A stretch of DNA of 64,000 nt from Streptococcus mitis SK579 (lineage in GTDB: Bacteria; Bacillota; Bacilli; Lactobacillales; Streptococcaceae): NCBI RefSeq assembly GCF_000257905.1, contig NZ_AJJL01000073.1, positions 1 to 64,000 on the forward strand, in the 5' to 3' direction. The notes below the pieces were generated by a model that saw only the letters and a list, made by a program, of their open reading frames with translations, did not search any database and had not been told where the DNA came from. The translations under genes and the position numbers were made by a program. Shown piece after piece: positions 9,435 to 21,986 of this stretch (position 1 is its first letter; each line of letters starts with the position of its first letter).

Positions 9435-9989
9435 ATGGATAAAGTAGCAGTTATGTTAGCTCAGGGCTTTGAAGAAATTGAAGCTTTGACAGTTGTGGAT
9501 GTTTTGCGTCGGGCAAATATCACTTGTGATATGGTTGGTTTTGAAGAGCAAGTGACGGGTTCACATGCAATCCAAGTCACAGCAGATCGTGTCTTTGATG
9601 GTGATTTATCAGATTATGACATGATTGTCCTTCCTGGAGGGATGCCTGGTTCTGCACATTTGCGTGATAATCAGGCCTTGATTCAAGAATTGAAAAGCTT
9701 CGAGCAAGAAGGAAAGAAACTGGCAGCCATTTGTGCGGCTCCAATTGCCCTCAATCAAGCAGGGCTATTGAAAAATAAGAAGTTTACTTGTTATGATGGT
9801 GTTCAAGAGCAAATCATTGATGGTCAATACGTCAAGAAAACAGTAGTGGTAGATGGTCATTTGACAACCAGTCGAGGTCCCTCGACAGCCCTTGCCTTTG
9901 CCTACGAGTTGGTAGAGCAATTAGGAGGAGACGCAGAGGGGTTACGAACAGGAATGCTCTATCGAGATGTCTTTGATAACAATCAGTAA
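9435..9989 (+). CDS. DJ-1/PfpI family protein
   Basis: A 184-residue DJ-1/ThiJ/PfpI superfamily protein. The nucleophile-elbow motif AAICAAP carries C100 and an N-terminal glutamate (GFEEIEA) is placed to contact it. Relatives act as glyoxalases, deglycases or redox-sensitive chaperones; the activity of this one cannot be told from sequence. AAGGAG precedes the start and the gap to rodA is ten bases, so they are probably co-transcribed. A terminator follows immediately. Confidence 0.88.
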   Translation: MDKVAVMLAQGFEEIEALTVVDVLRRANITCDMVGFEEQVTGSHAIQVTADRVFDGDLSDYDMIVLPGGMPGSAHLRDNQALIQELKSFEQEGKKLAAICAAPIALNQAGLLKNKKFTCYDGVQEQIIDGQYVKKTVVVDGHLTTSRGPSTALAFAYELVEQLGGDAEGLRTGMLYRDVFDNNQ

Positions 9990-9990
9990 A

Positions 9991-10015
9991 ACGGGAGTCA
10001 AACTCTCGTTTTTTT
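9991..10015 (+). terminator. Terminator after the DJ-1 gene
   Basis: Stem ACGGGAGT / ACTCTCGT with one G-T pair and a three-base loop, then seven T. Confidence 0.85.
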
Positions 10016-10061
10016 ATGCTGAAAACTCAGAGAAATCATCGCTTTTTTAAGGAAAAAATGG

Positions 10062-10067
10062 TATAAT
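10062..10067 (+). promoter_or_regulatory. -10 box of the HAD-gyrB unit, leaderless configuration
   Basis: ATGGTATAAT gives an extended -10 at 10062-10067, seven bases before the ATG at 10075. The in-frame ATG at 10066 overlaps the -10 box and would not be transcribed. The start at 10075 would sit at the very 5' end of the message. Confidence 0.7.
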
Positions 10068-10074
10068 GAAAGCT

Positions 10075-12599
<2,525 letters not shown>

Positions 12600-12680
12600 A
12601 AAATCGGGAGAAGTAGTTCCCTTGGTCTAAAAAATATGATATAATCATTACGATTGTTTCAAGTAAAAAAGGAGTTTAAT

Positions 12681-14408
12681 ATGTCTGCTAGACTAGTAAT
12701 TTATTTAATAATTGCAGTTGCAGTTTTATTGGTCATTGCCTATGCTATCGCAATCTATGTAAGGAAGCGCAATGAAAGTAAATTAGCAATTTTAGAAGAG
12801 AAAAAAGAAGAACTGTACAATCTGCCAGTTAATGATGAAGTTGAAGCTGTAAAAAATATGCACTTGATTGGACAAAGTCAGGTGACTTTCCGTGAATGGA
12901 ATCAAAAATGGGTTGATTTATCTCTTAATTCTTTTGCCGATATCGAAAATAATCTTTTCGAGGCAGAAGGCTACAATAACTCATTCCGTTTTTTCAAGGC
13001 CAGTCATCAAATTGATCAAATCGAGAGTCAAATTACCTTGATTGAAGAAGATATTGCGGCAATTCGCAATGCCTTGGCAGATTTGGAGAAACAAGAGTCT
13101 AAAAATAGTGGACGTGTTCTTCATACCTTGGACTTGTTTGAAGAGTTGCAACACCGAGTTGCTGATCATTCTGAAGAATATGGACAAGGTTTGTCTGAAA
13201 TCGAAAAACAATTGGAAAATATCCAATCAGAGTTTTCTCAGTTTGTAACTTTAAATTCATCTGGTGACCCAGTAGAAGCTGCTGTGATTTTGGATAATGC
13301 TGAAAATCATATCTTGGCTTTGACACATATTGTTGATCGTATACCAGCAATTGTAACAACATTATCTAAAGAGCTACCAGATCAACTAGAAGATTTAGAA
13401 GATGGTTACCGTAAGCTCTTAGATGCCAACTATTATTTTGCTGAGACAGATATCGAAGCGCGTTTCCAACTGCTTTATGAGGCTCTCAAGAAAAATCATG
13501 AGAATATTGCTAAACTAGAATTGGATAATGCCGAGTACGAAAATACTCAAATCCAAGAAGAGATTAATGCACTTTACGATATCTTTACAAGAGAAATTGC
13601 AGCACAGAAAGTGGTAGAAGGTTTAGTAGCAACACTTCCTACTTATCTGCAACATATGAAGGAAAATAATGCTTTATTGATAGAAGATATTGAGCGTTTG
13701 AGCAAGAACTATTTACTTTCTGAGTCAGATGCAAGTCATGTTCATAGATTGCAAGCTGAGTTAGAGTCTTTGGAAGAATCTGTATTAGAATTAACTTCAG
13801 AACAAGAGGAACATTCTGAGCCATATTCATTACTTGAAGAACGTTTGGAAAACTTACAAGCGACTTTGAAAGAAATTGAGGATGAACAAGTTGAACTTAG
13901 TCAACGTCTTGCTCAGATTGAAAAAGATGATATCAATGCACGTCAAAAGGCAAATGTATATGTTAATCGTCTCCATACCATCAAGAGATATATGGAAAAA
14001 CGGAACCTACCTGGTATTCCACAAACTTTCTTGAAGTTATTCTTTACAGCAAGTAATAATACGGAAGATTTAATGGCTGAATTAGAACAAAACTTAGTTA
14101 ATATAGAGTCAGTTAATCGTATTCTTGAAATTGCAACGAATGATATGGAAGAGCTTGAGGCGGAAACTTATAATATTGTACAATATGCAACCTTGACAGA
14201 ACAACTCTTGCAATATTCTAACCGCTACCGCTCATTTGATGAACGCATTCAAGAAGCCTTCAATGAAGCTTTAGATATTTTTGAGAAAGAATTTGATTAT
14301 CATGCTTCGTTTGACAAGATTTCTCAAGCATTGGAAGTGGCAGAGCCTGGTGTAACCAACCGCTTTGTTACCTCATATGAGAAAACACGTGAAACAATTC
14401 GTTTCTAA
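12681..14408 (+). CDS. ezrA: Septation ring regulator EzrA
   Basis: A 575-residue membrane-anchored spectrin-like protein that modulates FtsZ rings and mid-cell growth. One N-terminal transmembrane helix (about residues 4-26) faces a long cytoplasmic coiled coil. The start at 12681 follows AAAAGGAG; the frame opens earlier at 12654 but without a site. Promoter TATAAT lies near 12641. The first 40 residues (MSARLVIYLIIAVAVLLV...) differ from the S. pneumoniae version as I remember it, whereas the C-terminus is nearly the same, which argues for a sister species. Confidence 0.95.
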   Translation: MSARLVIYLIIAVAVLLVIAYAIAIYVRKRNESKLAILEEKKEELYNLPVNDEVEAVKNMHLIGQSQVTFREWNQKWVDLSLNSFADIENNLFEAEGYNNSFRFFKASHQIDQIESQITLIEEDIAAIRNALADLEKQESKNSGRVLHTLDLFEELQHRVADHSEEYGQGLSEIEKQLENIQSEFSQFVTLNSSGDPVEAAVILDNAENHILALTHIVDRIPAIVTTLSKELPDQLEDLEDGYRKLLDANYYFAETDIEARFQLLYEALKKNHENIAKLELDNAEYENTQIQEEINALYDIFTREIAAQKVVEGLVATLPTYLQHMKENNALLIEDIERLSKNYLLSESDASHVHRLQAELESLEESVLELTSEQEEHSEPYSLLEERLENLQATLKEIEDEQVELSQRLAQIEKDDINARQKANVYVNRLHTIKRYMEKRNLPGIPQTFLKLFFTASNNTEDLMAELEQNLVNIESVNRILEIATNDMEELEAETYNIVQYATLTEQLLQYSNRYRSFDERIQEAFNEALDIFEKEFDYHASFDKISQALEVAEPGVTNRFVTSYEKTRETIRF

Positions 14409-14414
14409 AATAAT

Positions 14415-14457
14415 AAAAAAGATTTGATTGTGTGAGAAGCAGAATCAAATCTTTTTT
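14415..14457. terminator. Bidirectional terminator between ezrA and DUF1827 gene
   Basis: Long stem AAAAAAGATTTGATT (14415-14429) / AATCAAATCTTTTTT (14443-14457), with A- and T-runs that serve the convergent genes on both strands. Confidence 0.88.
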
Positions 14458-14582
14458 ATTATTTGTCTATAAAATCTTGTATGATAAGATCTCAAGATAA
14501 AAAATTGGAGACGATTTAAAAAGCAAGTCAGAACCTATGTCTGGTCTATAAGGTTCAATAGCTTTCTAATCTCTCCAAAATT

Positions 14583-14882
14583 TTATTTGATTGGAATCGA
14601 AATCCCAATTAATTTTTCTGAGTAGAGGGTTTTGATATTGGTCTCATCAATAGAGTCCTTATCAATTTTACGTTTCAAGAAAAACTCTTGGATGGCTTCG
14701 ATTTCGGTTTCGCGAATAGCACGGTGTTTATTTGAAATGAGGACTTCATAGTGAAGCGGAGCTTGGGTAAAAATAACATCAGTATTTCCAGCAGAATAGA
14801 CCTCAACAAGGGTTGCATCTGTACTTTCTAGCTGGCTTTTTACAAGTTGCGAGTGTGAGTTTGTCGTATTGATAAGCTTCAT
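14583..14882 (-). CDS. DUF1827 family protein
   Basis: A 99-residue conserved protein of streptococci (MKLINTTNSHSQLVKSQLES...). It matches my memory of the DUF1827 family and has no known function. It is soluble, with no signal or membrane segment. A strong GGAGGGAA site precedes the ATG on the minus strand. It stands alone between the ezrA terminator and a BOX element. Confidence 0.75.
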   Translation of the reverse strand: MKLINTTNSHSQLVKSQLESTDATLVEVYSAGNTDVIFTQAPLHYEVLISNKHRAIRETEIEAIQEFFLKRKIDKDSIDETNIKTLYSEKLIGISIPIK

Positions 14883-14943
14883 AACATTCCCTCCGATTTT
14901 CTAATTCTATTATAGCACTTTTTAAATAAAGTAGCTTGATTTA

Positions 14944-15093
14944 TACTCAATGAAAATCAAAGAGCAAACTAGGAAGCTAGCCGCAGGTTGCTCAAAACAC
15001 AGTTTTGAGGTTGTAGATAAGACTGACGAAGTCAGTGACTATATCTACGGCAAGGCGAAGCTGACGTGGTTTGAATTTGATTTTCGAAGAGTA
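14944..15093 (-). repeat. Complete BOX element A1-B1-C1
   Basis: On the minus strand it reads boxA (TACTCTTCGAAAATC..., including the complement of the BOXA1R site near CTACGGCAAGGCGAAGCTGACG's first 20 bases), one boxB hairpin (GACTTCGTC and CAAAAC...GTTTTG) and boxC ending CATTGAGTA. Its 150 bases fit a full A1B1C1. The boxA end begins directly after the NUDIX stop codon, so the element lies sense in that gene's 3' untranslated region. Confidence 0.92.
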
Positions 15094-15546
15094 TTAGTCA
15101 ATCTTATGCTGTCTTTTCCAAGATTGAATGGCCCATTTATGACTACCACGTTTGAGATTTTCAATAGCCTCATCAATAGGGAACCAGGCAATATGATTAA
15201 AGTCTTCTAGTGGTTTTTGAACTTCCTTGAAAGAAGTCGCTTCATAGAGGTAGGCAGGATTGTAGTAGTAGGTATCACGGTGACGAGAGTAGAAATATTC
15301 GTCAGCTTGTCCGTAATAGACACCAATTTCAGCTGTGAATCCAAGCTCTTCAATCAATTCACGTTTCAGGGCTTCCTGATGATTTTCTCCTGCTTCAATT
15401 TCGCCACCTGGTAAGAACCAAGCGCCATTAGGCGCCTGAACAAGAACAATTTGTTTTTGTTCAGCGTCTGGAATAACCGCATATACACCGTAACGTGAAA
15501 CATAGTCTGTATTCGCTTTTTTTTCTCCGAAAGTTGGGTTTTCCAT
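15094..15546 (-). CDS. NUDIX hydrolase (MutT-like)
   Basis: A 150-residue NUDIX protein. The box GGEIEAGENHQEALKRELIE continues into ELGF and keeps the G-x5-E-x7-R-E-U-x-E-E pattern. Members hydrolyse nucleoside diphosphates linked to another group; the substrate here is unknown. The ATG at 15546 follows TGAGGAAA; the open frame extends to 15609 without such a site. The stop TAA touches the BOX element. It lies downstream of clpE on the same strand, 68 bases after its neighbour's end measured from the NUDIX side. Confidence 0.85.
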   Translation of the reverse strand: MENPTFGEKKANTDYVSRYGVYAVIPDAEQKQIVLVQAPNGAWFLPGGEIEAGENHQEALKRELIEELGFTAEIGVYYGQADEYFYSRHRDTYYYNPAYLYEATSFKEVQKPLEDFNHIAWFPIDEAIENLKRGSHKWAIQSWKRQHKID

Positions 15547-15676
15547 TGCATTTTCCTCATTATCTAGTATCGTTATTATTATCATAATGGACAAAGGTCG
15601 AGCTGTCAAGAAATTACAGTTATTTTAGTAAAAAAGAAGCAGAAACATTTCATTTTCTACTCCTTTTTTATAGAAT

Positions 15677-17935
15677 TTATTTTTCTTTTTCAGAAGTTCT
15701 TACTTCAGCTTTTTTGGCAGATTTGATTTGAATCTTGCCCTTGTTGGTCATAACTGCCTTGAGGTCTTTTTCGCTTGGATTTTCAAGGTAGTAATCAGTA
15801 ATTGCGTCCTCAATATAGTCTTGAATAGTGCGGCGAAGTGGGCGTGCTCCCATTTTTGGATCATAACCAAGGTCAACCAACTTTTCCTTGACCTTGTCAG
15901 TTACATCTAAATGAATGTTGTTGCTAGAGAGCCGTTCGCTAACATCTGCTAGCATGAGTTCGACAATCTGAAGGAGGTTATCTTTGCTGAGAGCCTTAAA
16001 TTCGATAATACCATCAAAACGGTTCATAAACTCTGGACTAAAGAAGTTGCCGAGTTCACCGAGAACAGAGTTGGTACGTCCTTCTCTAGCAGCCCCAAAT
16101 CCAACGCTGGCTTCTGCCTTACCTGTACCTGCATTTGAGGTCATGATGATGATGGCATCCTTGAAGCTAACGGTACGTCCTTGCCCATCTGTCAAACGAC
16201 CATCGTCCAAGACTTGCAGGAACATATGCATGACATCTGGATGGGCTTTCTCTACTTCGTCCAAGAGAATAAGAGAATATGGATTGCGGCGAACTTTTTC
16301 AGTTAATTGCCCAGCCTCATCGTAGCCGACATAACCTGGAGGGGCACCGACCAACTTAGCTACGCTGTGTTTTTCCATATATTCACTCATATCAAAGCGA
16401 ATCATGCTGTCAGCAGAACCAAAGAGTTCGATAGCCAGTTGTTTGGAAAGTTCTGTCTTACCGACACCAGTTGGTCCGACAAAGAGGAAGCTTCCGATTG
16501 GGCGGTTAGGCGTACCGAGACCGACACGATTACGGCGAATAGCCTTGGCAATCTTATCGACTGCATCATCTTGGCCAATAACATGAGACTTGAGATCTTC
16601 GGCTAGATGAATGAGTTGAGATTGTTCTTTCTCTTTCAAATCACCAACAGGGATATTGGTTTTCTGTTCGATAATGTGCTCAATGGTTTTCTCGCTGATG
16701 ATAGGAGTATCCTGGTCTGTGACCTTTTTCTTTTGCATTTCCTTATACTTGGTAATCTGGTCGCGGAAGTAAGCTGCTTTTTCAAAGTCTTCGTCACGGG
16801 TTGCCTGAGCTTTGAGATTTTCAGCCTCAATCAAGCGCTGATCAATCACTTTAGGATCGACAAAATTCAAGGTCAAGTTCATCTTAGAACCTGCTTCATC
16901 TAGGAGGTCAATGGCCTTGTCAGGCAAGAAGCGATCTTGTATGTAGCGATTGGAAAGAGTTGCAGCTGCTTCAATTGCAGCATCGGTATATTGAACGTGG
17001 TGGTAGTCTTCGTATTTCTTTTGAATCCCTTTGAGGATAATAATCGTTTCCTCCACAGTTGGTTCATCGACCTTAACAGGCTGCATACGACGCTCTAGGG
17101 CAGCATCTTTTTCAATGATACGGTATTCATTGAGGGTAGTAGCACCGACCAGTTGCAGTTCCCCACGAGCAAGGGCTGGCTTGAGGATATTTCCAGCATC
17201 CATATTGCCATCGCCTGCAGAACCAGCACCGACAATTTCATGGATTTCATCGATAAAGAGAATGATGTCCTCACGTTTGCGAATTTCTTCCATGAGTTTT
17301 TGCATGCGTTCTTCAAATTGTCCACGGATACCCGTTCCTTGAACCAAGCTAACCACATCTAGACGGATGACTTGTTTACCTTGGAGTTTATGTGGAACAT
17401 CGCCATCAACAATTTTCTGAGCTAGACCTTCGACAACGGCAGTTTTTCCGACACCAGGTTCACCGATAAGGACAGGATTATTTTTGGTTCTACGATTGAG
17501 AATCTCGATGACACGGATAATCTCATCATCGCGTCCAATAACGGGGTCGATATCACCACGACGAGCAATCTCAGTTACATTGATACCAAATTCTTCTAGT
17601 AGGCCTTTTTCTTGGCTAGGTGGAGGAGTTTGAGCAGGTCCACGATTTTGGGAGCCATAACCGCCGTTTCCACCGTAACCTCCACCTGATTGGGTTGGGG
17701 GAATAGGAGGAGTATTGCTAGAAGGTCTGAAATTGTTTAGATCATTGAAGAAATCACCAAAGGGATCGAAGTCACGATTGTTCAAATCTGTCATTCCTTT
17801 AAAGAGACTGTTGTTAGGATCAGTCTTGATAATCTTGTAGCAGTTTTGACAGAGGTCAATTTGTTTTTGTTTTCCATTGAGATTGGTGTAAAGATGAATT
17901 GTTGAGTCGTTGATTTTACAGTTTTGACAAAGCAT
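15677..17935 (-). CDS. clpE: ATP-dependent protease ATPase ClpE
   Basis: A 752-residue Hsp100 unfoldase that feeds substrates to ClpP under heat and other stress. An N-terminal zinc finger (C3, C6, C29, C32) is followed by a Gly/Pro/Gln-rich linker (70-110). AAA module 1 has GEPGVGKT at 158-165 and FIDEIHE at 228-234. A UVR-like helix lies near 380-395, and AAA module 2 has GPTGVGKT at 487-494. The zinc finger separates ClpE from ClpC. A GAGGTAG site precedes the start, and a CtsR operator covers the upstream region, as known for the class III heat-shock regulon. Confidence 0.97.
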   Translation of the reverse strand: MLCQNCKINDSTIHLYTNLNGKQKQIDLCQNCYKIIKTDPNNSLFKGMTDLNNRDFDPFGDFFNDLNNFRPSSNTPPIPPTQSGGGYGGNGGYGSQNRGPAQTPPPSQEKGLLEEFGINVTEIARRGDIDPVIGRDDEIIRVIEILNRRTKNNPVLIGEPGVGKTAVVEGLAQKIVDGDVPHKLQGKQVIRLDVVSLVQGTGIRGQFEERMQKLMEEIRKREDIILFIDEIHEIVGAGSAGDGNMDAGNILKPALARGELQLVGATTLNEYRIIEKDAALERRMQPVKVDEPTVEETIIILKGIQKKYEDYHHVQYTDAAIEAAATLSNRYIQDRFLPDKAIDLLDEAGSKMNLTLNFVDPKVIDQRLIEAENLKAQATRDEDFEKAAYFRDQITKYKEMQKKKVTDQDTPIISEKTIEHIIEQKTNIPVGDLKEKEQSQLIHLAEDLKSHVIGQDDAVDKIAKAIRRNRVGLGTPNRPIGSFLFVGPTGVGKTELSKQLAIELFGSADSMIRFDMSEYMEKHSVAKLVGAPPGYVGYDEAGQLTEKVRRNPYSLILLDEVEKAHPDVMHMFLQVLDDGRLTDGQGRTVSFKDAIIIMTSNAGTGKAEASVGFGAAREGRTNSVLGELGNFFSPEFMNRFDGIIEFKALSKDNLLQIVELMLADVSERLSSNNIHLDVTDKVKEKLVDLGYDPKMGARPLRRTIQDYIEDAITDYYLENPSEKDLKAVMTNKGKIQIKSAKKAEVRTSEKEK

Positions 17936-17975
17936 ACATCTACCTCATTTCTTTCTTTAGCCTGACCTGTTTAAA

Positions 17976-18011
17976 GGTCAAAAATAGTCAAATTTCTATA
18001 CTCTCATTATA
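17976..18011 (-). promoter_or_regulatory. clpE promoter with CtsR operator
   Basis: The plus strand shows GGTCAAA-AAT-AGTCAAA (17976-17992), a close match to the CtsR heptanucleotide tandem. On the minus strand TGTTATAAT forms an extended -10 with the hexamer at 18006-18011. The operator lies just downstream of the -10 over the transcription start, a typical repression arrangement. An inverted TGACCT...AGGTCA pair (about 17963-17980) partly overlaps it. Confidence 0.88.
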
Positions 18012-18089
18012 ACAGGATTGGACTGTAAAGCAAGTAAAAAGATTGCAGCTTTGAGAAGTTGTTACAATGAAAATTTTTGTGAATTTGGA

Positions 18090-18127
18090 CTATAAAAAAA
18101 TCCTATTTGTGAGACAAAAAGGATTTT
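18090..18127 (-). terminator. Terminator of the DUF1797 gene
   Basis: Read on the minus strand, AAAATCCT (18127-18120) pairs with AGGATTTT (18104-18097) and is followed by more T. It lies 38 bases past the stop. Confidence 0.7.
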
Positions 18128-18164
18128 GGTTAGACATGCAGGGACAATCCCAGCTTGTTTTAGA

Positions 18165-18395
18165 TTAGTAGAGGAGTTCGTAAATCTCCATTGCAATCAA
18201 GTCAATGCTGTCAAAAGTATAAGTTTCGCGAGCCTCTACATCACGAAGGGTAAAGATTGATCCGTTTTCTTCGTCGTGGCTGTATGCAACTTCTGCAACA
18301 ACAACTCCTTCGCGTTCAAAATTACGTTTTAAATTTCCGCCGTCTTTTGCCATTGCTTCAAGGCGGTTGATGATTCTAACCAAATGTGATTCCAT
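18165..18395 (-). CDS. DUF1797 (YkuJ-like) protein
   Basis: A 76-residue protein of the YkuJ/DUF1797 family, widespread in low-GC Gram-positives and of unknown role. It is acidic, with a central beta-rich segment (EGVVVAEVAYSHDEENGSIFTL). GAAGGAGA precedes the ATG on the minus strand. It stands alone with its own terminator, upstream of clpE in the same direction but separated by the clpE promoter. Confidence 0.8.
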   Translation of the reverse strand: MESHLVRIINRLEAMAKDGGNLKRNFEREGVVVAEVAYSHDEENGSIFTLRDVEARETYTFDSIDLIAMEIYELLY

Positions 18396-18522
18396 TTTGA
18401 TTCTCCTTCATTTCTTATCGTTACTATTTTACCATAAAGGAGGCCAACTTGACTAGAAAAAACTAAGATTTCTCGCTAATTCTACCAGCTTAAAGTTTTT
18501 TTGAATAAATTGGATAAAAGGT

Positions 18523-18551
18523 TTGAATTTTAATTCAATACATGTTATAAT
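18523..18551 (+). promoter_or_regulatory. Promoter of the amino-acid ABC importer
   Basis: TTGAAT (18523-18528), a 17-base spacer and TGTTATAAT (-10 at 18546-18551), giving a leader of about 28 bases to the ATG at 18586. Confidence 0.8.
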
Positions 18552-18585
18552 CATACAGTATTCTATTTTAGAAAGCAGTGTGACT

Positions 18586-19269
18586 ATGAATTTTTCTTTT
18601 TTACCTAAGTATTTACCTTATTTTAACTATGGGGCTGTTGTGACGGTTCTCATTTCTATCTGTGTTGTCTTTTTGGGAACTATTTTGGGTGTTGTCTTGG
18701 CTTTTGGGCAACGTTCAAAGTTTAAACCGCTTGTTTGGCTCGCCAACTTGTACGTTTGGATTTTCCGTGGGACACCGATGATGGTTCAGATTATGATTGC
18801 CTTTGCTCTTATGCATATCAATGCTCCGACTATTCAGGTTGGAATTTTGGGTGTCGATCTTTCTCGCTTGATTCCAGGGATTTTGATTATCTCTATGAAC
18901 AGTGGTGCTTATGTTTCTGAGACTGTTCGTGCTGGGATTAATGCGGTTCCAAAAGGTCAGCTAGAGGCGGCTTATTCGCTAGGGATTCGTCCTAAAAATG
19001 CTATGAGATATGTGATTTTGCCACAAGCAATCAAAAATATCTTGCCAGCATTGGGGAACGAATTTATTACCATTATCAAGGATAGTTCCCTCTTATCAGC
19101 TATTGGTGTTATGGAGTTGTGGAATGGTGCTACAACAGTTTCTACAACAACCTATCTACCTTTGACACCACTTTTATTTGCAGCCTTTTACTACTTGATT
19201 ATGACTTCTATTTTGACCGTAGCCTTGAAAGCTTTTGAAAAACGTATGGGACAAGGAGATAAGAAATAA
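18586..19269 (+). CDS. Polar amino-acid ABC transporter permease
   Basis: A 227-residue His/Glu/Gln-type permease with about five spans. The EAA loop [20 protein letters not shown], which docks on the ATPase, is at about 145-164. The start MNFSFLPKY at 18586 is chosen because the transcript from the promoter at 18546 begins after the earlier ATG at 18523. The stop overlaps the ATPase start by one base (TAATG). No periplasmic-type binding protein gene is adjacent, so this pair must use one encoded elsewhere. Confidence 0.92.
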   Translation: MNFSFLPKYLPYFNYGAVVTVLISICVVFLGTILGVVLAFGQRSKFKPLVWLANLYVWIFRGTPMMVQIMIAFALMHINAPTIQVGILGVDLSRLIPGILIISMNSGAYVSETVRAGINAVPKGQLEAAYSLGIRPKNAMRYVILPQAIKNILPALGNEFITIIKDSSLLSAIGVMELWNGATTVSTTTYLPLTPLLFAAFYYLIMTSILTVALKAFEKRMGQGDKK

Positions 19270-20003
19270 TGACAGATACCTTGATAAAAATTGAAAATTT
19301 ACATAAATCCTTTGGAAAGAATGAAGTATTAAAGGGAATCAACCTCGAGATTAAACGTGGAGAGGTTGTCGTTATCATCGGTCCTTCAGGGAGTGGGAAA
19401 TCTACCTTGCTTCGCTCTATGAATTTATTGGAAGAAGCAACCAAAGGGAAGGTTATCTTTGAGGGAGTCGATATCACGGACAAGAAGAATGACCTCTTTG
19501 CCATGCGTGAGAAGATGGGCATGGTTTTCCAACAATTCAATCTCTTTCCTAATATGACTGTGATGGAAAATATCACCTTGTCACCTATCAAGACCAAAGG
19601 TGAGAGCAAGATAGTGGCTGAGAAGAGAGCCCAAGAGCTTTTGGAAAAAGTTGGTTTGCCAGATAAGGCAGACGCTTACCCACAGAGTTTGTCAGGTGGG
19701 CAGCAACAACGGATTGCCATCGCGCGTGGTTTGGCCATGGAACCAGATGTTTTGCTCTTTGACGAACCAACCTCAGCCTTGGACCCTGAAATGGTTGGAG
19801 AAGTTCTGGCTGTTATGCAAGACCTTGCCAAATCAGGAATGACTATGGTTATCGTAACACATGAGATGGGATTTGCCCGTGAGGTGGCAGACCGTGTTAT
19901 CTTTATGGCAGACGGTGTGGTTGTTGAAGACGGAACACCAGAGCAGATTTTTGAACAAACCCAAGAACAACGGACTAAGGACTTCTTGAGTAAGGTTTTA
20001 TAA
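19269..20003 (+). CDS. Polar amino-acid ABC transporter ATPase (GlnQ-like)
   Basis: A 244-residue ATPase of the GlnQ/HisP type. Walker [10 protein letters not shown] is at about 38-46, the signature LSGGQQQR in the middle, Walker [13 protein letters not shown], and the switch histidine in VTHEMGF. It energises uptake through the permease just upstream, with which it overlaps by one base. The residue pattern does not tell the substrate beyond polar amino acids. A terminator follows at 20036. Confidence 0.93.
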   Translation: MTDTLIKIENLHKSFGKNEVLKGINLEIKRGEVVVIIGPSGSGKSTLLRSMNLLEEATKGKVIFEGVDITDKKNDLFAMREKMGMVFQQFNLFPNMTVMENITLSPIKTKGESKIVAEKRAQELLEKVGLPDKADAYPQSLSGGQQQRIAIARGLAMEPDVLLFDEPTSALDPEMVGEVLAVMQDLAKSGMTMVIVTHEMGFAREVADRVIFMADGVVVEDGTPEQIFEQTQEQRTKDFLSKVL

Positions 20004-20035
20004 TCTATTTTAAAATTTCAAGACAAGATTAATGA

Positions 20036-20056
20036 AAAGCTCGACCAGAGCTTTTT
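20036..20056 (+). terminator. Terminator of the amino-acid importer operon
   Basis: Stem AAAGCTC / GAGCTTT with a five-base loop, then T-run. Confidence 0.8.
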
Positions 20057-20156
20057 CTTATAGTTTGAAACTATAAGATTGCCTAGGAAAGAAGTGTTAG
20101 AGGGTACTAGCAGTTTTTGGTATAATGGAAGATATTTGAAAGAAAAGAGAATTGAT

Positions 20157-21014
20157 ATGACACAGATTATTGATGGGAAAGCTTTAGCGGCCAAATTGCA
20201 GGGGCAGTTGGCTGAAAAGACTGCAAAATTAAAGGAAGAAACAGGTCTAGTGCCTGGTTTGGTAGTGATTTTGGTTGGGGATAATCCAGCCAGCCAAGTC
20301 TACGTTCGCAATAAGGAACGTTCTGCCCTTGCGGCTGGTTTCCGTAGCGAAGTAGTGCGAGTTCCAGAGACCATTACTCAAGAGGAATTGTTAGACTTGA
20401 TTGCCAAATACAATCAAGATCCAGCTTGGCATGGGATTTTGGTTCAGTTGCCATTACCAAAACATATCGATGAAGAGGCGGTTTTATTAGCCATTGACCC
20501 AGAAAAGGATGTGGATGGTTTTCATCCGCTAAACATGGGTCGTCTTTGGTCAGGTCACCCAGTCATGATTCCTTCAACACCTGCAGGAATTATGGAAATG
20601 TTTCATGAATATGGAATTGACTTAGAAGGTAAAAATGCGGTTGTCATCGGTCGTTCCAATATTGTCGGTAAACCCATGGCCCAGCTTCTTTTGGCCAAAA
20701 ATGCAACAGTGACCTTGACTCACTCACGCACCCATAATCTTGCCAAGGTGGCTGCAAAAGCGGATATTCTTGTGGTCGCAATCGGTCGTGCTAAGTTTGT
20801 GACTGCTGACTTTGTAAAACCAGGTGCGGTAGTCATTGACGTTGGGATGAATCGTGATGAAAATGGTAAGCTCTGTGGGGATGTGGATTATGAGGCAGTT
20901 GCCCCACTTGCTAGCCATATCACGCCAGTTCCTGGAGGTGTAGGTCCTATGACCATTACCATGCTAATGGAGCAAACCTATCAGGCAGCCCTTCGGACAT
21001 TGGATAGAAAATAA
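20157..21014 (+). CDS. folD: Methylenetetrahydrofolate dehydrogenase/cyclohydrolase FolD
   Basis: A 285-residue bifunctional enzyme that oxidises 5,10-methylene-THF with NADP and hydrolyses the product to 10-formyl-THF. Substrate motif [14 protein letters not shown] with the key lysine is near 53-66. [16 protein letters not shown] and the NADP-binding GRSNIVGKP are in place, and the C-terminal [11 protein letters not shown] is complete. The ATG at 20157 is used since the promoter TATAAT at 20121-20126 lies inside the longer open frame that begins at 20079. Confidence 0.97.
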   Translation: MTQIIDGKALAAKLQGQLAEKTAKLKEETGLVPGLVVILVGDNPASQVYVRNKERSALAAGFRSEVVRVPETITQEELLDLIAKYNQDPAWHGILVQLPLPKHIDEEAVLLAIDPEKDVDGFHPLNMGRLWSGHPVMIPSTPAGIMEMFHEYGIDLEGKNAVVIGRSNIVGKPMAQLLLAKNATVTLTHSRTHNLAKVAAKADILVVAIGRAKFVTADFVKPGAVVIDVGMNRDENGKLCGDVDYEAVAPLASHITPVPGGVGPMTITMLMEQTYQAALRTLDRK

Positions 21015-21099
21015 GAGAAAATTCGCTGAATATAGTGTATTTTATATAGTTATATTTAAAATGGCAGAAATGAGTATTAAATTTTAGATATAAGATTAC

Positions 21100-21126
21100 A
21101 AAAGGAGGTCTGCGCCTCCTTTTTGT
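21100..21126 (+). terminator. Terminator after folD
   Basis: Perfect stem AAAAGGAGG (21100-21108) / CCTCCTTTT (from 21115), ending in T. It lies just upstream of the next ORF, whose promoter must be in or after it (TATAAT-like TGTATAATGG at about 21128). Confidence 0.8.
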
Positions 21127-21150
21127 TGTATAATGGAGTGAGGTGATTAG

Positions 21151-21972
21151 ATGATTTTAAAAATTTATAATGGGGAATATAGTTTACAATGGGATGGAAT
21201 ATACTACTTAGCACTAATTGATTATCCAAATATTCAAGAGTGGGAATTAGAAAAAATTGCTAAATTTATAGCTTACGAAAAACTTCATAAACGTCAAACA
21301 AGTATTGAGTGTGCTGATTCTTGTTTAAAAAAAGAAATTTTAGATTACATCTGTCAGCATCCCTTTTTTCCACCATTTACCCCTACAGATAAAAGAGTAG
21401 CCTCGACTTATGATCGACATAAGAGGTTAGTGACTTCAGACTACTGTAGTCATACTACGACTATAGATGCAGCGATTTCTATCTTTAAAACAGGTCAGCT
21501 CTTATCTGCTGTGAAAGCCTTTGGGCGAGATGCTGAGGAGTTGGTTTTGGATAGTCGAAATGCTGCATCGGATCCGATAGATTATTTTGACTATGTCATG
21601 TTAGGGTGGTCAAATACAAGTTCTGGTTATCGATTAGCGATGGAGCGTTTATTAGGTCGAGCTCCTTCAAAGAAAGAATTACAAGACAAGTTTATTCCTG
21701 GAGTGAGTTTTCATTTTATCTATACAGATTTGATTAAAGTTACTGGTTATATTTTTGATGGCTACCATGTTGCAAAAATTAAGGACATGTTGAATTTATT
21801 TAGTGAGTTGTATATTTGTATTATTCCAACTCATAATAAGAGCCAATTTGAAAATATTATTCCAACTAAAATACAAGGTAGGGTGCATTATCTTGACTAT
21901 GCTGGAGAAGACTTAGAAGAGTGGACTAAGAAAGTCTATCAAGTTGTTTTAAAACAATCAGATAAAGGATAA
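21151..21972 (+). CDS. Uncharacterised protein, possibly ADP-ribosyltransferase-like
   Basis: A 273-residue soluble protein that I cannot assign to a family. Residues 96-122 (SHTTTIDAAISIFKTGQLLS...) resemble the H-x-T...SIL-x-x-G-x-L stretch at the start of DarT-like and other ADP-ribosyltransferase folds. Later come an aromatic PGVSFHFIY strand and ELYICIIPTHNKSQFENIIP, where such enzymes keep their glutamate region. This is a pattern impression only. Pneumococcal equivalents are often labelled as a phosphate ABC transporter ATPase, yet there is no Walker motif. It sits 14 bases upstream of nnrD, an NAD(P)H-repair gene, probably in one transcript. Codons are AT-richer than in the neighbours. 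Confidence 0.6.
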   Translation: MILKIYNGEYSLQWDGIYYLALIDYPNIQEWELEKIAKFIAYEKLHKRQTSIECADSCLKKEILDYICQHPFFPPFTPTDKRVASTYDRHKRLVTSDYCSHTTTIDAAISIFKTGQLLSAVKAFGRDAEELVLDSRNAASDPIDYFDYVMLGWSNTSSGYRLAMERLLGRAPSKKELQDKFIPGVSFHFIYTDLIKVTGYIFDGYHVAKIKDMLNLFSELYICIIPTHNKSQFENIIPTKIQGRVHYLDYAGEDLEEWTKKVYQVVLKQSDKG

Positions 21973-21986
21973 TTGAGGAAAAAACG

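Noticed and set aside
14944-15093. Reading the TACTCTTCG...GAGTA repeats as RUP elements
   Set aside because: The module order, the BOXA1R primer-like segment and the boxB palindromes identify them as BOX; RUP has a different sequence.
14950-15210. 86-codon plus-strand ORF near the NUDIX gene
   Set aside because: It is a translation of the BOX element and of the antisense of the NUDIX gene.
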